Shown piece by piece: positions 49,514 to 58,829 of a stretch of DNA of 64,000 bases. A program made the position numbers and the translations under genes. Origin of the DNA: an uncultured Treponema sp. GTDB lineage: Bacteria; Spirochaetota; Spirochaetia; Treponematales; Treponemataceae. Below the pieces are notes generated by a model. It saw nothing but the letters and a program-made list of their open reading frames with translations. It made no database searches and had not been told where the DNA came from. Each line of letters opens with the position of its first letter. Position 1 is the first letter of the stretch. The stretch spans positions 124,001 to 188,000 of the forward strand of contig CAMKEG010000003.1 in the NCBI GenBank assembly GCA_946411505.1. Reading direction: 5' to 3'.

Positions 49514-51319
49514 TTATTTTATCGTTTTGTCAAGCTCGTCGATGATTGCGGCAAATTTATCCAGCGCGGCTTGAACCGGCGCCGGGCTTTCCATGTCAAC
49601 TCCAGCCACTTTGAGCGACTCAATCGGATAGCGCGAGCCGCCCGACTTTAGGAAGTTAAAGTAATCGTTTCGCTCCGCTTCGCCGCCCTTTGTGACGCGG
49701 TCGGCCAAGGCCATCGCCGCGCTGATTCCGGTGGCGTACTTGTAAACGTAAAAGGCCGAATAAAAGTGCGGGATTCTAAGGCCTTCCATGTCGGAATTTT
49801 CTTCAAAGACCATTTCGGGGCCAAAGTATTCTTCCAAAAGGCCGCGGTAAAGCTTTCGCAAGACCGGCGCGCTCAAGGGCGTTCCGCTTTCAACAAGCTC
49901 GTGCGCCTTAAGTTCGTACTCGGCGAACATCGTCTGCCGGTGCAAGGTGGCCATGATGTCGGCGGCGCGCATCGCCAAAAGGTATGTCCGCATTTCGGGC
50001 TTGTCGGCCTTCTTTATCAAATATTGGAAGACAAGTTCCTCGTTGAAGGTGGACGCGACTTCCGCCTCAAAAATCGTGTAGTTGTACTGCATGAAGGGAT
50101 TGCTCTTGGCGCTGAACCATGAGTGCATCGAGTGTCCGCCCTCGTGCGCCATCGTGAAGACGTCGCGGATAATCGTGTCCTTGTAGTTCAGCAAAATGTA
50201 GGGGTAGCCCGTGTAGCCGCCGTTGGAGAAGGCTCCGCTGCGCTTTCCCTTGTTTTCGTAGCGGTCAACCCAGCCGCCCTTCAATCCGCCGCAAAGAGTG
50301 TCGGTGTATTCCTTTCCAAGCGGGGCGAGCGCCTCTCGGCAAATTTCAACGGCCTCGTCGTAGCTGGTTTTTGTCTCCACGTTGGGAACAAGCGGAACGT
50401 AAACGTCGTAGTGGCGCAATTGCTGGACGCCCAAAGCGCGCTTGCGGATCGAGTAGTATTTTCTTAACGGGCCAAAGTTTTTGTGAACCGTGTCGATAAG
50501 GTTTCTGTATACGCTTTCGGGAACTTTGTTGCCGAACAAAGCCGCGTCTAGGCTTGACTTGTAGCCGCGCGCGCGGGCTATGAAAACGTCCTGGTTTACC
50601 GAGCCAGCGTAGAGGCTTGCCAAAATGTTTTGGTGGCTCTCAAAATTTTTGTAGAACTGCTTGTATGCCTTTTCGCGGACGGAGCGGTCGGGGTTTTCCA
50701 TAAACTGCGTCCAAGTCGTTTGGGTCAGCGGCAAGTCCTTTCCGTCAACGTTCACCGTTCCGAACAAATTGTTTATGTCGACGTTTTCCGCCACGCTGAA
50801 AGTTTTTTCTGCGGTCGAGCCGCTTTCCGACTGGAGCGCGAGGATGCGCTCTTCCTTTTGGCTTAGGATATGCTCTTTTTGGCGCAAAAGCTTTTGGACG
50901 TAAATCTTGTAGTCCTTAAAATCCTCGCGCTCAATCCAGGCCTTGATGTCGCCGTCCGCGATTGCCGAAAGTTCCGAGTCAAAAAAGCTTGTAAGGGCGG
51001 CGGCCTTTGAGACGGCCATGTCGGCGCGGCCTTCCATGTCGGAATATTTTTCGTCGCCTTCGTCCGTTGTCTTTAAAAGGCCCGCGTAGTTTGCGACCAG
51101 CTCCACGTTTTTCCAAAGCTTTTCGTAGGCCTTTAGGGCGGCCAAAAGAACTTCCGCGCTTGAGGACATTTTGCCTTCAAAGGCCGCGACGGCTTTTGCG
51201 TCCGTCTCAATTTGGGAAAGCGCGGCTTCCCAGTCTTGGTCAGTCTTAAAAAGGGTTGTCAAATCCCACTTGTCGCTTGCGGGAACGTCTTTTCTTTCTG
51301 GAATTGTGGAACTGTTCAT
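49514..51319 (-). CDS. pepF: Oligoendopeptidase F (M3 family)
   Basis: A 601-residue cytoplasmic zinc peptidase that degrades short peptides. The M3B signature is present: AHEGGHSMHSWFS with the HExxH-type site HEGGH and the downstream FEAEVASTFNEEL glutamate. Conserved WDLTTLF near the N-terminus and GGSRYPIESLKVAGVDM near the C-terminus fit PepF. The promoter at 51357-51329 ends 9 nt before the ATG and no ribosome site is seen, so the message is nearly leaderless. Confidence 0.95.
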   Translation of the reverse strand: MNSSTIPERKDVPASDKWDLTTLFKTDQDWEAALSQIETDAKAVAAFEGKMSSSAEVLLAALKAYEKLWKNVELVANYAGLLKTTDEGDEKYSDMEGRADMAVSKAAALTSFFDSELSAIADGDIKAWIEREDFKDYKIYVQKLLRQKEHILSQKEERILALQSESGSTAEKTFSVAENVDINNLFGTVNVDGKDLPLTQTTWTQFMENPDRSVREKAYKQFYKNFESHQNILASLYAGSVNQDVFIARARGYKSSLDAALFGNKVPESVYRNLIDTVHKNFGPLRKYYSIRKRALGVQQLRHYDVYVPLVPNVETKTSYDEAVEICREALAPLGKEYTDTLCGGLKGGWVDRYENKGKRSGAFSNGGYTGYPYILLNYKDTIIRDVFTMAHEGGHSMHSWFSAKSNPFMQYNYTIFEAEVASTFNEELVFQYLIKKADKPEMRTYLLAMRAADIMATLHRQTMFAEYELKAHELVESGTPLSAPVLRKLYRGLLEEYFGPEMVFEENSDMEGLRIPHFYSAFYVYKYATGISAAMALADRVTKGGEAERNDYFNFLKSGGSRYPIESLKVAGVDMESPAPVQAALDKFAAIIDELDKTIK

Positions 51320-51328
51320 AATATAGGA

Positions 51329-51357
51329 ATATTAGCGCAAAAGAACATAACTTTCAA
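51329..51357 (-). promoter_or_regulatory. pepF promoter
   Basis: Minus-strand TTGAAA, 17-nt spacer, TAATAT; predicted start within about 3 nt of the ATG. Confidence 0.6.
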
Positions 51358-53328
51358 CTAAAAATTGATGTATTTGTCGGCTTCGTACTGGGTGATGAAG
51401 GGGTTCTCTTCCAAAGACTCAAGGCTGTTTTCCTCTTCTTCGGAGGAAATCATTCCGTAAAGCCCGATTGGCCTTGTGAATTCGCTGAAGTGAATTTTTC
51501 CCAAAAGCTTAAGCTTGAGCGAGCTCTTGTCGCCAAAATTTTTTAATGTCGGCTCCGAGATTAATATCGGAATGTTCATCGCAAAGCCAAGGTTGCACAT
51601 TTTGTCTACCACTTCGATGCTTGATGAAATCATCGTAAATTCCGTGCGAGTTCTGTCTCCGACAAGGCCAAGCAAAATGTCGCCCTGATGGATTGAAATG
51701 TTGAACGTTATGCAGGGGTAGTAATCCTCGGCGCGGCGGGCGTTGACCGCTTGAACCAAGTCTCGGATTTTTCGTGCGGCCTCAAAGGGCGACTTTGTTC
51801 CGCATTTGAACAAGGCGGAAATTCCTTGGTTTGTTATGGAAATTACGGAGCCGTTGTTTTGGTCGATTTGGTCGATGATTGCGGCGGAATAAAAGCCGCG
51901 CGCCTCAAAATTGTCCCGCAAGCTTATTTGCGTGTTGTCGGGCGAAATCACGTTGAAGCCCACGAACATGATTGTCATGGGCTCCTCGACATTGTTTCCC
52001 AATTCGTATGAGGCGAATACTTTGTTTGTGGTCAATTTTTGCAAGTTGTGGGGAATGAAGCGGCGCGCGGCAAAATGGTATCTTGACGACTCTTCCTTTA
52101 GGCGCATTGATTTTTTTTGCAAGATTTCAAGGTAGGCCGCCATGTATGTAATGTCAAAGATTAGCATTATGACGGTTGTGATTTCGGAAAGATAAAAGTG
52201 CGAGTCTGTCCACGGCGTCGAGAAAAAGTAGTCTATCGTAATCGGAATCGCGACCATTATGTAAAAGGCCGCGTAAATGGCGATGATTGTTTGCCGCTTT
52301 TTTATCGCGTAAATGATTCGGATTAAAGAGTAGAGCGCGAAAAGGCCCGCCCAAGCGAAAGAGACATGAAGTATGAACATCGAAACGCTTTCCGGCAAAC
52401 AAATGAAGATTATCAAAATCGCGAACGAAAGCGCGGAAAACATTTTGTCCGCCGCCGGATACTTTAGCGAGAAGGCTTTGTCCGGCGAATACAAAATTCC
52501 AAAAAGCGCTCCGGAAAGTATGACGATGTTTTGCAGCTTGAATTGCAGGTTGAACGGCGGAGCGAAGCCGATAAGGCCAAGGACGTTAAAGTTGTGCGTT
52601 ATGAACCTTATTCCCAAGAAGAACAGGATAATCGCAAAGTATAAGTTTGTGTTTTTGCTCTTGTTGAAAAGCCAAAAGTAGAGGTTCATCAAAAAGGTGA
52701 ACATGATGGTGCCCATTATCGACGCCGTTATTAGCATCACCCGCAAGAATACGTCGGAAATGACGTCGTCTTCGCCAAAGAAAATTGGGGAGACGATTCC
52801 GCCCTTGCTTCCTGTGAAATTTGAAACTTGAACCACAAGTTCGATAAAGCCGTTTTCGTTCGACATTATTCGGCAATACATGGGAACTTGGGCCGCCTTG
52901 TAATTGACTTTATGCCTTGAGAATTTTCCGTATTCCGCGATGAACTGGCCGTTGGCGTAAATCATCGCGCTGTAATTGGGGCTTCTTCTTGAAAAAATCG
53001 CGTATTCAAAATTTGGCCGCAAGCCGTTTATTATTATGCGGTAAGTGTTGCAGCCCTTTGAAGGGATTGGGTTTTCCTGCGGATTCTTTTTTGTCCAAGA
53101 GGCTGGCGCTTCGATAAAGTCAACCCTCAACTGCGCGCCCAAGAGGCTGGTGAAAGTTTGGTTGGCGTAAAATTCCCAGTCGCCGTTGAGCGGAATGTAT
53201 TTTTTTCCGGTTTCCGCCATGCTGAAATTCAACACTCCGTTGGTGATGTTTTTTGCGCCAAGCTGCTTGGAGAAAATTAAGGTTAAACAAGCCAAAAGAA
53301 TGCCTTTAAATTTCATCTTCGTCCTCAA
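51358..53328 (-). CDS. 7TM-DISM sensor with degenerate class III cyclase-like domain
   Basis: A 656-residue membrane sensor: signal peptide (1-24), extracytoplasmic jelly-roll domain of the DISMED2 kind (about 35-190: LNGDWEFYANQTF, EAPASW, YRIIINGL, VVQVSNFTGSKGGI), seven helices (195-400), a coiled linker, and a class III nucleotidyl-cyclase-like domain (about 455-620). The metal-binding Asp of the first strand is replaced (IMFVGFNVIS) and the second Asp is missing (NQGISALF), so it is unlikely to make cAMP. It overlaps the upstream paralogue by 23 nt. Probably a ligand-sensing regulator with a non-catalytic output. Confidence 0.8.
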   Translation of the reverse strand: MRTKMKFKGILLACLTLIFSKQLGAKNITNGVLNFSMAETGKKYIPLNGDWEFYANQTFTSLLGAQLRVDFIEAPASWTKKNPQENPIPSKGCNTYRIIINGLRPNFEYAIFSRRSPNYSAMIYANGQFIAEYGKFSRHKVNYKAAQVPMYCRIMSNENGFIELVVQVSNFTGSKGGIVSPIFFGEDDVISDVFLRVMLITASIMGTIMFTFLMNLYFWLFNKSKNTNLYFAIILFFLGIRFITHNFNVLGLIGFAPPFNLQFKLQNIVILSGALFGILYSPDKAFSLKYPAADKMFSALSFAILIIFICLPESVSMFILHVSFAWAGLFALYSLIRIIYAIKKRQTIIAIYAAFYIMVAIPITIDYFFSTPWTDSHFYLSEITTVIMLIFDITYMAAYLEILQKKSMRLKEESSRYHFAARRFIPHNLQKLTTNKVFASYELGNNVEEPMTIMFVGFNVISPDNTQISLRDNFEARGFYSAAIIDQIDQNNGSVISITNQGISALFKCGTKSPFEAARKIRDLVQAVNARRAEDYYPCITFNISIHQGDILLGLVGDRTRTEFTMISSSIEVVDKMCNLGFAMNIPILISEPTLKNFGDKSSLKLKLLGKIHFSEFTRPIGLYGMISSEEEENSLESLEENPFITQYEADKYINF

Positions 53329-55249
53329 TCACTTCCAACGTCTCTTCGTATGTTTCCTCTACCTTGACAATTTTTGTGGCGCTGTAAACCAAAATTTGCC
53401 TTCCTTCCATAATGAAGAAATGTCCTTCGTACATGTAGTCAATGTAATTGCGGCAGTAAGGCATCGCCTCTTCCGTAATCAAAATCTGCGCGTTCATTTT
53501 GGAAGTTTGCGTCGCCACCGCGCAAGCCAACGAAACGTCGTTGGAGAGCGCCGCCGTGTCCAAGCGGAAGCTTGTTCCCATCGTTCCGATTGCGGCTTTT
53601 CCTGAATGAATCGAAATGCCCACGCTGATGTCCGTCCTGTGGTTTTTGCGAAGGCGGCGGCGGATTTCCTTTAGCTTGTTTTGCATTCGAGCGGCGCAAG
53701 TGATGGCGTCGGAATTCTTTTGCTGGAAAATCGCTATGAAGCCGCCTATCGTGTATTTTGCGATGAAGCCGCCCGAGTCGAGTATGATTGGCGAAACGGA
53801 TTGGTAAAAGTCTTGCGTTATTTCAAAAAGCTCGCTTCGCTCTATCGCTTCCGAAAGTTGGTTGTAATGCTTTATCTGCGCGCAAAGAATTATTGTGTCA
53901 ATTATGCGGCATTCGCCGGGAATGATTTTTGTAACGTCGCTGGCTCCCATCAATTTTAGTATTTGCTCGGAAATAAATTTTGAAAGGACGTTGTTGTTCT
54001 CGCTCAATATCCTTGAGTAATGGTCGACGCGCGCCAGAGTCCAGTCCCTGTTGAAAGCGTAGACTCCGCATTGCGTGACGGCGAAGAGCGCGATTGCAAG
54101 CTTGAAATAGAAATATGAATGAATCGTGGTCTTTTTGTTTGGAATTATAAGGAAGTCCAAAATACACAGGACCGCTATGACAAGGCCCATGAAAGCCTTG
54201 GCGTTTTGCATCAAAAGCAGTTGCGCCGTTCCGCCTTTTTCCTCGGAATTTTTTCTTGTTATGAAGCGGGACGGAATCGCCAGCACGCACAGCGCGCACG
54301 AAATGGCAACTCCCGGAAAAACAAGCTTCGCGGCTTCAAAAATGTCAGGCGGCAAAAATAGGATGGGAATTGCGTTTATTATTGAAACGACGTGCAGAAG
54401 AATTATTCGCTTGTAAGGAATCTTGAAAAGCGACGCTTCGTACAAAAGCAAGAACGAGGCTTCGGCGCATAAAAGCGCCACGGGAAGCTTTCGGTGGAGC
54501 CAATAAGGGAATTCCGCCAAAACGCTTTGCGTCAATGAAAAGCCGGTGAGCAAGGTTGAGGCTGTCAACAAGAGGAAAAGACAAAGCAAAATTATGTGGT
54601 TGCGCCGCTTGAAGGTCAAGATTGACAAAATCGCGTTGTAGAGCGTGTGCGCCAAAATAAAGAGCAAAATGAAGGCGTTGAAAAAATAGAAAAGGAAGAA
54701 TGTCTTTATGCCGTTGGGCTTTTCCGTTATTAAAATCGGCTTCAGGATTCCGCCCGTGTCGCCGTTGTAATTGGCCACGTGAATCATTATGTCTATGACG
54801 CCGTTTTGGTCGGCGCGCAAGTCAATCAATTCGTTGCATTCGCCGGCCTTGGCGTCTTCCGGCGCCTTGCTCAAAAATCCTGACGTGGCGACCAACTTTC
54901 CGTTGCACCAAAAACGGCAGCAGCTGACGACGGCGCCGTAAATGGTTGTGGCGTAATATTTGTTGGGCACCAAATTTTTGACCCTGTAATGGAATGTTCC
55001 GTATCGCACTCCGGGCTCCAGCGCGTGCGGAACCGTGACGGGAACGCTTTTTTCGCTTTTTATTGTCGGGTAGAAGTCGAAGGGCTGCAAAAGGGCCATG
55101 GGGTAATAGTCCCATTTTCCTTTTAGCGGAACCCATTTTTCGCTAAGTTCAGACGGACTAAATTCCCTTGCATGAAGGCCTAAAACGCAGGAGAAAATCA
55201 AAATTGTCGAAAGAAAAGCTGTTTTTAAAAGCTTCATGCCTTTGAACAT
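53306..55249 (-). CDS. 7TM-DISM sensor with degenerate class III cyclase-like domain (paralogue)
   Basis: A 647-residue paralogue of the next gene: signal peptide, DISMED2-like domain (LKGKWDYYPMALL, VPHALEPG, YGTFHYRV, IHVANYNGDTGGI), seven helices (about 185-405), then a cyclase-like domain (about 450-615: TIILCAQIKHYNQLS, KYTIGGFIAIF, VGISIHSGKAAIGTMG) lacking both metal Asp residues, and an acidic tail. The promoter at 55284-55256 ends 6 nt before the Met at 55249. A second Met four codons later is possible, but neither has a ribosome site. The pair is a tandem duplication. Confidence 0.8.
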   Translation of the reverse strand: MFKGMKLLKTAFLSTILIFSCVLGLHAREFSPSELSEKWVPLKGKWDYYPMALLQPFDFYPTIKSEKSVPVTVPHALEPGVRYGTFHYRVKNLVPNKYYATTIYGAVVSCCRFWCNGKLVATSGFLSKAPEDAKAGECNELIDLRADQNGVIDIMIHVANYNGDTGGILKPILITEKPNGIKTFFLFYFFNAFILLFILAHTLYNAILSILTFKRRNHIILLCLFLLLTASTLLTGFSLTQSVLAEFPYWLHRKLPVALLCAEASFLLLYEASLFKIPYKRIILLHVVSIINAIPILFLPPDIFEAAKLVFPGVAISCALCVLAIPSRFITRKNSEEKGGTAQLLLMQNAKAFMGLVIAVLCILDFLIIPNKKTTIHSYFYFKLAIALFAVTQCGVYAFNRDWTLARVDHYSRILSENNNVLSKFISEQILKLMGASDVTKIIPGECRIIDTIILCAQIKHYNQLSEAIERSELFEITQDFYQSVSPIILDSGGFIAKYTIGGFIAIFQQKNSDAITCAARMQNKLKEIRRRLRKNHRTDISVGISIHSGKAAIGTMGTSFRLDTAALSNDVSLACAVATQTSKMNAQILITEEAMPYCRNYIDYMYEGHFFIMEGRQILVYSATKIVKVEETYEETLEVIEDEDEI

Positions 55250-55255
55250 TTTTCT

Positions 55256-55284
55256 ATTATATCACAGAATTTCCGCTTTTTCAA
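55256..55284 (-). promoter_or_regulatory. Promoter of the 7TM pseudo-cyclase pair
   Basis: Minus-strand TTGAAA, 17-nt spacer, TATAAT, placed inside the 3' end of addA; the -10 ends 6 nt before the ATG. Confidence 0.7.
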
Positions 55285-58200
55285 TTAAATTGCGAATCTT
55301 TTCGTCATTCAGGCTGTCGAGCGCTTTTTGGGCTTCTTCGCTGACGTCCACAAAGTTGCCGGTTTCCGCAAAAAAGAGCAGGCACTTCACTTTGTCCTGG
55401 TCTCCGTCGGAGAACAAGTCCGCGGCGGTTTTTTTGTAGCAGGCCAGCTGGTTTTTGTAGATTTCCGGCCTTTCGTTCAAGTCGGTCTTGTAGTCCAAAA
55501 CAGTCCAGCTGCCGTCGGAATTTTGGAAAACGGCGTCCATCGTTCCGTTTATGATGTATGAGGAAATTTTTGTCTTGAACCTGTATTCCGCCTTGAATGG
55601 CCTTCCGTCCCGTAGGGCGGCCTCCGCCGGGTTGTCCTTTTTGGAAAGGAATTTTTCCAATATTTTAAAGAATGTTTCCAGGAGCGTCTTTTGGTTTTGC
55701 GCCGATATTTTTCTTGTCAAGGGATTCCTTTCAAAATATTTTTCAGCCTCGACGCTTTCTTTTTTCCAATCCGCGAAGTTCCTGGCCCAATCTTCCATAA
55801 ACGCGTGGAAGAGGCTTCCGTATTCGTTTTTGGCCAAAGCGGAGTCATTGACAAAGGAATTTATTTCCGGGTAGGCATGGCTTGCCGCTTGGCTTTCCGT
55901 TCCGGCCGTCGTTTCTTTTTCCTCAAGGCCGCTGGGCGTTGTCCAAAAATTTTTTGCCGGCGTCCGCTCGATTGTCTTTGCGCTTTGGTAGGCGGCCCGC
56001 GTTTCTTCAAGCGATTTTTGTCCTTGGCTTTCCGCGGGCCTTTCGCTTCCGCGCAAGAAAAGCGGCATTTCCTCGATTTCATAAGGCGGCGGAGTCTCGG
56101 AGTCCATGTATTCCAAGAGCAAGGCCAGCATGGGCTGGTCGCTGGATTTTTTTGACGGAAGCCTTCCTACAATGAAAAGGCCTTTTATCGCGCGGGTAAG
56201 GGCGACGTAAATCAGGCGGCGGAATTCTTCCTCCTCCTTTTTGCCGTCCTCGACGCCCGCAAGAATCGCGAAAAGGTTTTGGCTCGTCTTTCCGTTGGCT
56301 ACCACCGCGCCAAATTCCTCGCTCTGAAATATTTTTGAGCTTTCGCCGCCGCCTGAGCGGGATTCGGCGATTCCCCAAACAAAGACATAGTCAAATTGCA
56401 AGCCTTTGCTTTTGTGAATCGTCATGACATTGACGCAGTCCGACTTTTCGACGGGATAATTGCTTTCCTTTATGTCCAGCTCCGAGTCTTCGTCGGCGTA
56501 CTTGTCCCTAAGGAGCGCCAGCTGGTCGACAAACCATGACAAGTCCCTTGAGTCCGCGTCCGCCTTTCTTGCCAATTCGTAGAGCAAGTCGTAATGCTCC
56601 TCGTTGGCGTCGGTCGTGAACTTGTATCCTTCCTTTTGCCAGAGCCGGTCTATCGAATCCGCGATTGGGCTTGACAGCGCGAATTCCGCCAAATCCTTAA
56701 AAAAACTTTCCGCCTCCCGGTAGCGCCCGGCTTCATCTTCGCTCAAGACGCCTTCTGTATTTATTTCCGGGTCAAAGGCCTTGGCCGGAAAAAGTGAAAG
56801 AATTTTTTCCGTTTCTTCCAAAGACATTCCTGTAAAGGGCGAGTTTAGGAATGTCGCGAACGCGTTTATGTCGGCGGGGTAGACGCAAAGGCGGAGCGCG
56901 CTGTAAAAGTCGTTGGCCAGGCATTGGGTGAAAATTTTGTCCTGCTGGTCCAAGGTGAAAGGAATTTTGTTAAGCGAAAAAATCCGCGCGATTTCCGAGT
57001 AATGCGTTCTGCTTTTTACAAGAAGGGCGATGTCCTTGAACGCGACGCCTTTGTTTTCATGCAGGCTTAAAATTTTTTTCGCGACATAAAGGGCCTTGGA
57101 GGAACTTTCGTCCAAGTGGGCGTCTTTGTCGCTGCCTTCCGATGAGTAAAGGCAAATTTGGATTCTAGCGCCGTCCTTTTTTTCGGCCGTTTTTGTCTTT
57201 GGAAAAAGGGCCCTGGCGCTTGCGTCAAATTTGGCCTCGTAGTCGCGCTCCGTCCGGCTCTTAAAAATTTTCTTCTTGCCGTTTGGAATTGTCGCCTCGT
57301 CTCCGTCGGACGGAAGGTAGCCGCCGAAAATTTGGTTGAAGCCGTCAATCAAAATGTCGCTTGACCTGTAGTTGTTGCGCATCGGAAGCTTGACGCAAGG
57401 CGCGATGTATTTGTCAAGGCTGTTGAACACCGAAACGTCGGCGCCTCTGAATTTGTAAATCGACTGCTTTTCGTCTCCGACAAAAAAAAGCCGGTTTTTC
57501 ATGATTTTTTTGTCGTCGTCCGTTGAGATTAAAAGAAGCAAGTCGCGGTTGGCGGCGTTGTTGTCTTGGAACTCGTCAATCATTATGAAGTCAAAGGCGT
57601 CGCGCTCTTGTTTCCTGAGCGCCTCTTGCTCCTTTAAGACCAGCAAGGCAAGCTCGTTGGTGTCCTTGAAAGTAAGCTCGCCGTTAGTCCTCTTTAGCGC
57701 GTTGACTTTGTCGGTCAAGCTGTCAAGCAGGGGATGCAGGCCTTCCAAAAATTTAAGGTCCGCAAAAAAGGAAATCATTCCGACAAATTCTTTTGCTAGG
57801 CCGGCGGCGTCCTTGTTCCTTCCAAAAAGAACGTTGTTGACCAAGTTGCTTGTTTCTTCGTCGCCAATTTTGTTGCTGATGTCGAAGTTTAGAAGCGCCT
57901 TTTTTGCCGTAAGGCATTCTTTGGAGTTTGCAAGCTCAAAAAGTTTTTGGCTGTCCAAAAAAACTTCTCCGTCTTTTACAAAATTTTTTACAAAGTCCCG
58001 CGCGTCTCTTGCCGCGTCCGAATCCCAGACGTCCAAGGCCGCCTTTATTTTGTCGTGCCAGTCAGGATATCGCCTGGGCCGCTCTTCGGGAAAGACTTCC
58101 TTGAGCTGTTCGATTGTTTCCTCAATTTTTAAAAGAGGATTGTCCAAAAGCCATTTTTCCTTGGCGAATTTTTTTTGCCTTTCTAGGCTTTCCGCAAAGA

Positions 58201-58819
58201 CGGAGCACTTTCGCTCCTTGTTGATTGAGCTTGCGAGCGAGGCGTTTTGGCTTGCCGCGTCCGCCAAAAGCGCGGCGCAGTCTTCCAGCCTTGCCGGGTC
58301 TGAAATCCATTGGACGGCCGGATTGTTCCTGTTTTCCATCACAAAGTCAAAGGCCAAGCCTTTTGTCTTAAGGCTGTCGGCTCCCGGAGCGAAGTCCGGC
58401 CTTATGCCGTAAAGGGGCGCGGCTTGGCGCAAGACGCTCACGTTGTAGGAGTCCAGCGTTTGAATTCTTGCCTTTGAAAAATTGTCAATCGCGTCTTGCG
58501 CCCGCTTTTTTCCTGCGGGATCCGGGGATTTTTGCGCGAAAATTTTTAGCGTCTGGTAAATGCGTTGGTACATTTCGGCGGCGGCCTTTTTGGTGAAAGT
58601 CAGCGTGAGAATTCTGTCTACGGTCGGGTTGGCCATCGGCTTTCCGTCTTTGTCCGTCAAGTCGGCCGTTATCAAGTACGCGAAGCGGCTTGCGAGCGTC
58701 TGCGTTTTTCCGCTTCCGGCGCCCGCCGAAACAATCGTGTTTTGCAAGGAGCGAATGACTCGCTCTTGGTCGGCGTCCGGCGCCCTGTCCAATACAGAGC
58801 AAAAGTCTTGGTATGTCAT
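55262..58819 (-). CDS. addA: AddA-type helicase/nuclease (UvrD/RecB family)
   Basis: An 1185-residue recombination protein of the AddAB (RexAB) complex that processes double-strand breaks. Helicase motifs: SAGAGSGKTQTLASRF (I), TLTFTKKAAAEM (Ia), MIDEFQDNN (II), FVGDEKQSIYKFRGAD (III), MRNNYRS (IV), VMTIHKSKGLQFDYVF (V) and LIYVALTRA (VI). The C-terminal nuclease has GTMDAVF and VLDYKTD (PD-(D/E)xK). AGGAGAA precedes the ATG, 10 nt after the addB stop, so the two form an operon. Confidence 0.93.
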   Translation of the reverse strand: MTYQDFCSVLDRAPDADQERVIRSLQNTIVSAGAGSGKTQTLASRFAYLITADLTDKDGKPMANPTVDRILTLTFTKKAAAEMYQRIYQTLKIFAQKSPDPAGKKRAQDAIDNFSKARIQTLDSYNVSVLRQAAPLYGIRPDFAPGADSLKTKGLAFDFVMENRNNPAVQWISDPARLEDCAALLADAASQNASLASSINKERKCSVFAESLERQKKFAKEKWLLDNPLLKIEETIEQLKEVFPEERPRRYPDWHDKIKAALDVWDSDAARDARDFVKNFVKDGEVFLDSQKLFELANSKECLTAKKALLNFDISNKIGDEETSNLVNNVLFGRNKDAAGLAKEFVGMISFFADLKFLEGLHPLLDSLTDKVNALKRTNGELTFKDTNELALLVLKEQEALRKQERDAFDFIMIDEFQDNNAANRDLLLLISTDDDKKIMKNRLFFVGDEKQSIYKFRGADVSVFNSLDKYIAPCVKLPMRNNYRSSDILIDGFNQIFGGYLPSDGDEATIPNGKKKIFKSRTERDYEAKFDASARALFPKTKTAEKKDGARIQICLYSSEGSDKDAHLDESSSKALYVAKKILSLHENKGVAFKDIALLVKSRTHYSEIARIFSLNKIPFTLDQQDKIFTQCLANDFYSALRLCVYPADINAFATFLNSPFTGMSLEETEKILSLFPAKAFDPEINTEGVLSEDEAGRYREAESFFKDLAEFALSSPIADSIDRLWQKEGYKFTTDANEEHYDLLYELARKADADSRDLSWFVDQLALLRDKYADEDSELDIKESNYPVEKSDCVNVMTIHKSKGLQFDYVFVWGIAESRSGGGESSKIFQSEEFGAVVANGKTSQNLFAILAGVEDGKKEEEEFRRLIYVALTRAIKGLFIVGRLPSKKSSDQPMLALLLEYMDSETPPPYEIEEMPLFLRGSERPAESQGQKSLEETRAAYQSAKTIERTPAKNFWTTPSGLEEKETTAGTESQAASHAYPEINSFVNDSALAKNEYGSLFHAFMEDWARNFADWKKESVEAEKYFERNPLTRKISAQNQKTLLETFFKILEKFLSKKDNPAEAALRDGRPFKAEYRFKTKISSYIINGTMDAVFQNSDGSWTVLDYKTDLNERPEIYKNQLACYKKTAADLFSDGDQDKVKCLLFFAETGNFVDVSEEAQKALDSLNDEKIRNLIEKAEIL

Positions 58820-58829
58820 TTTTGTTCTC

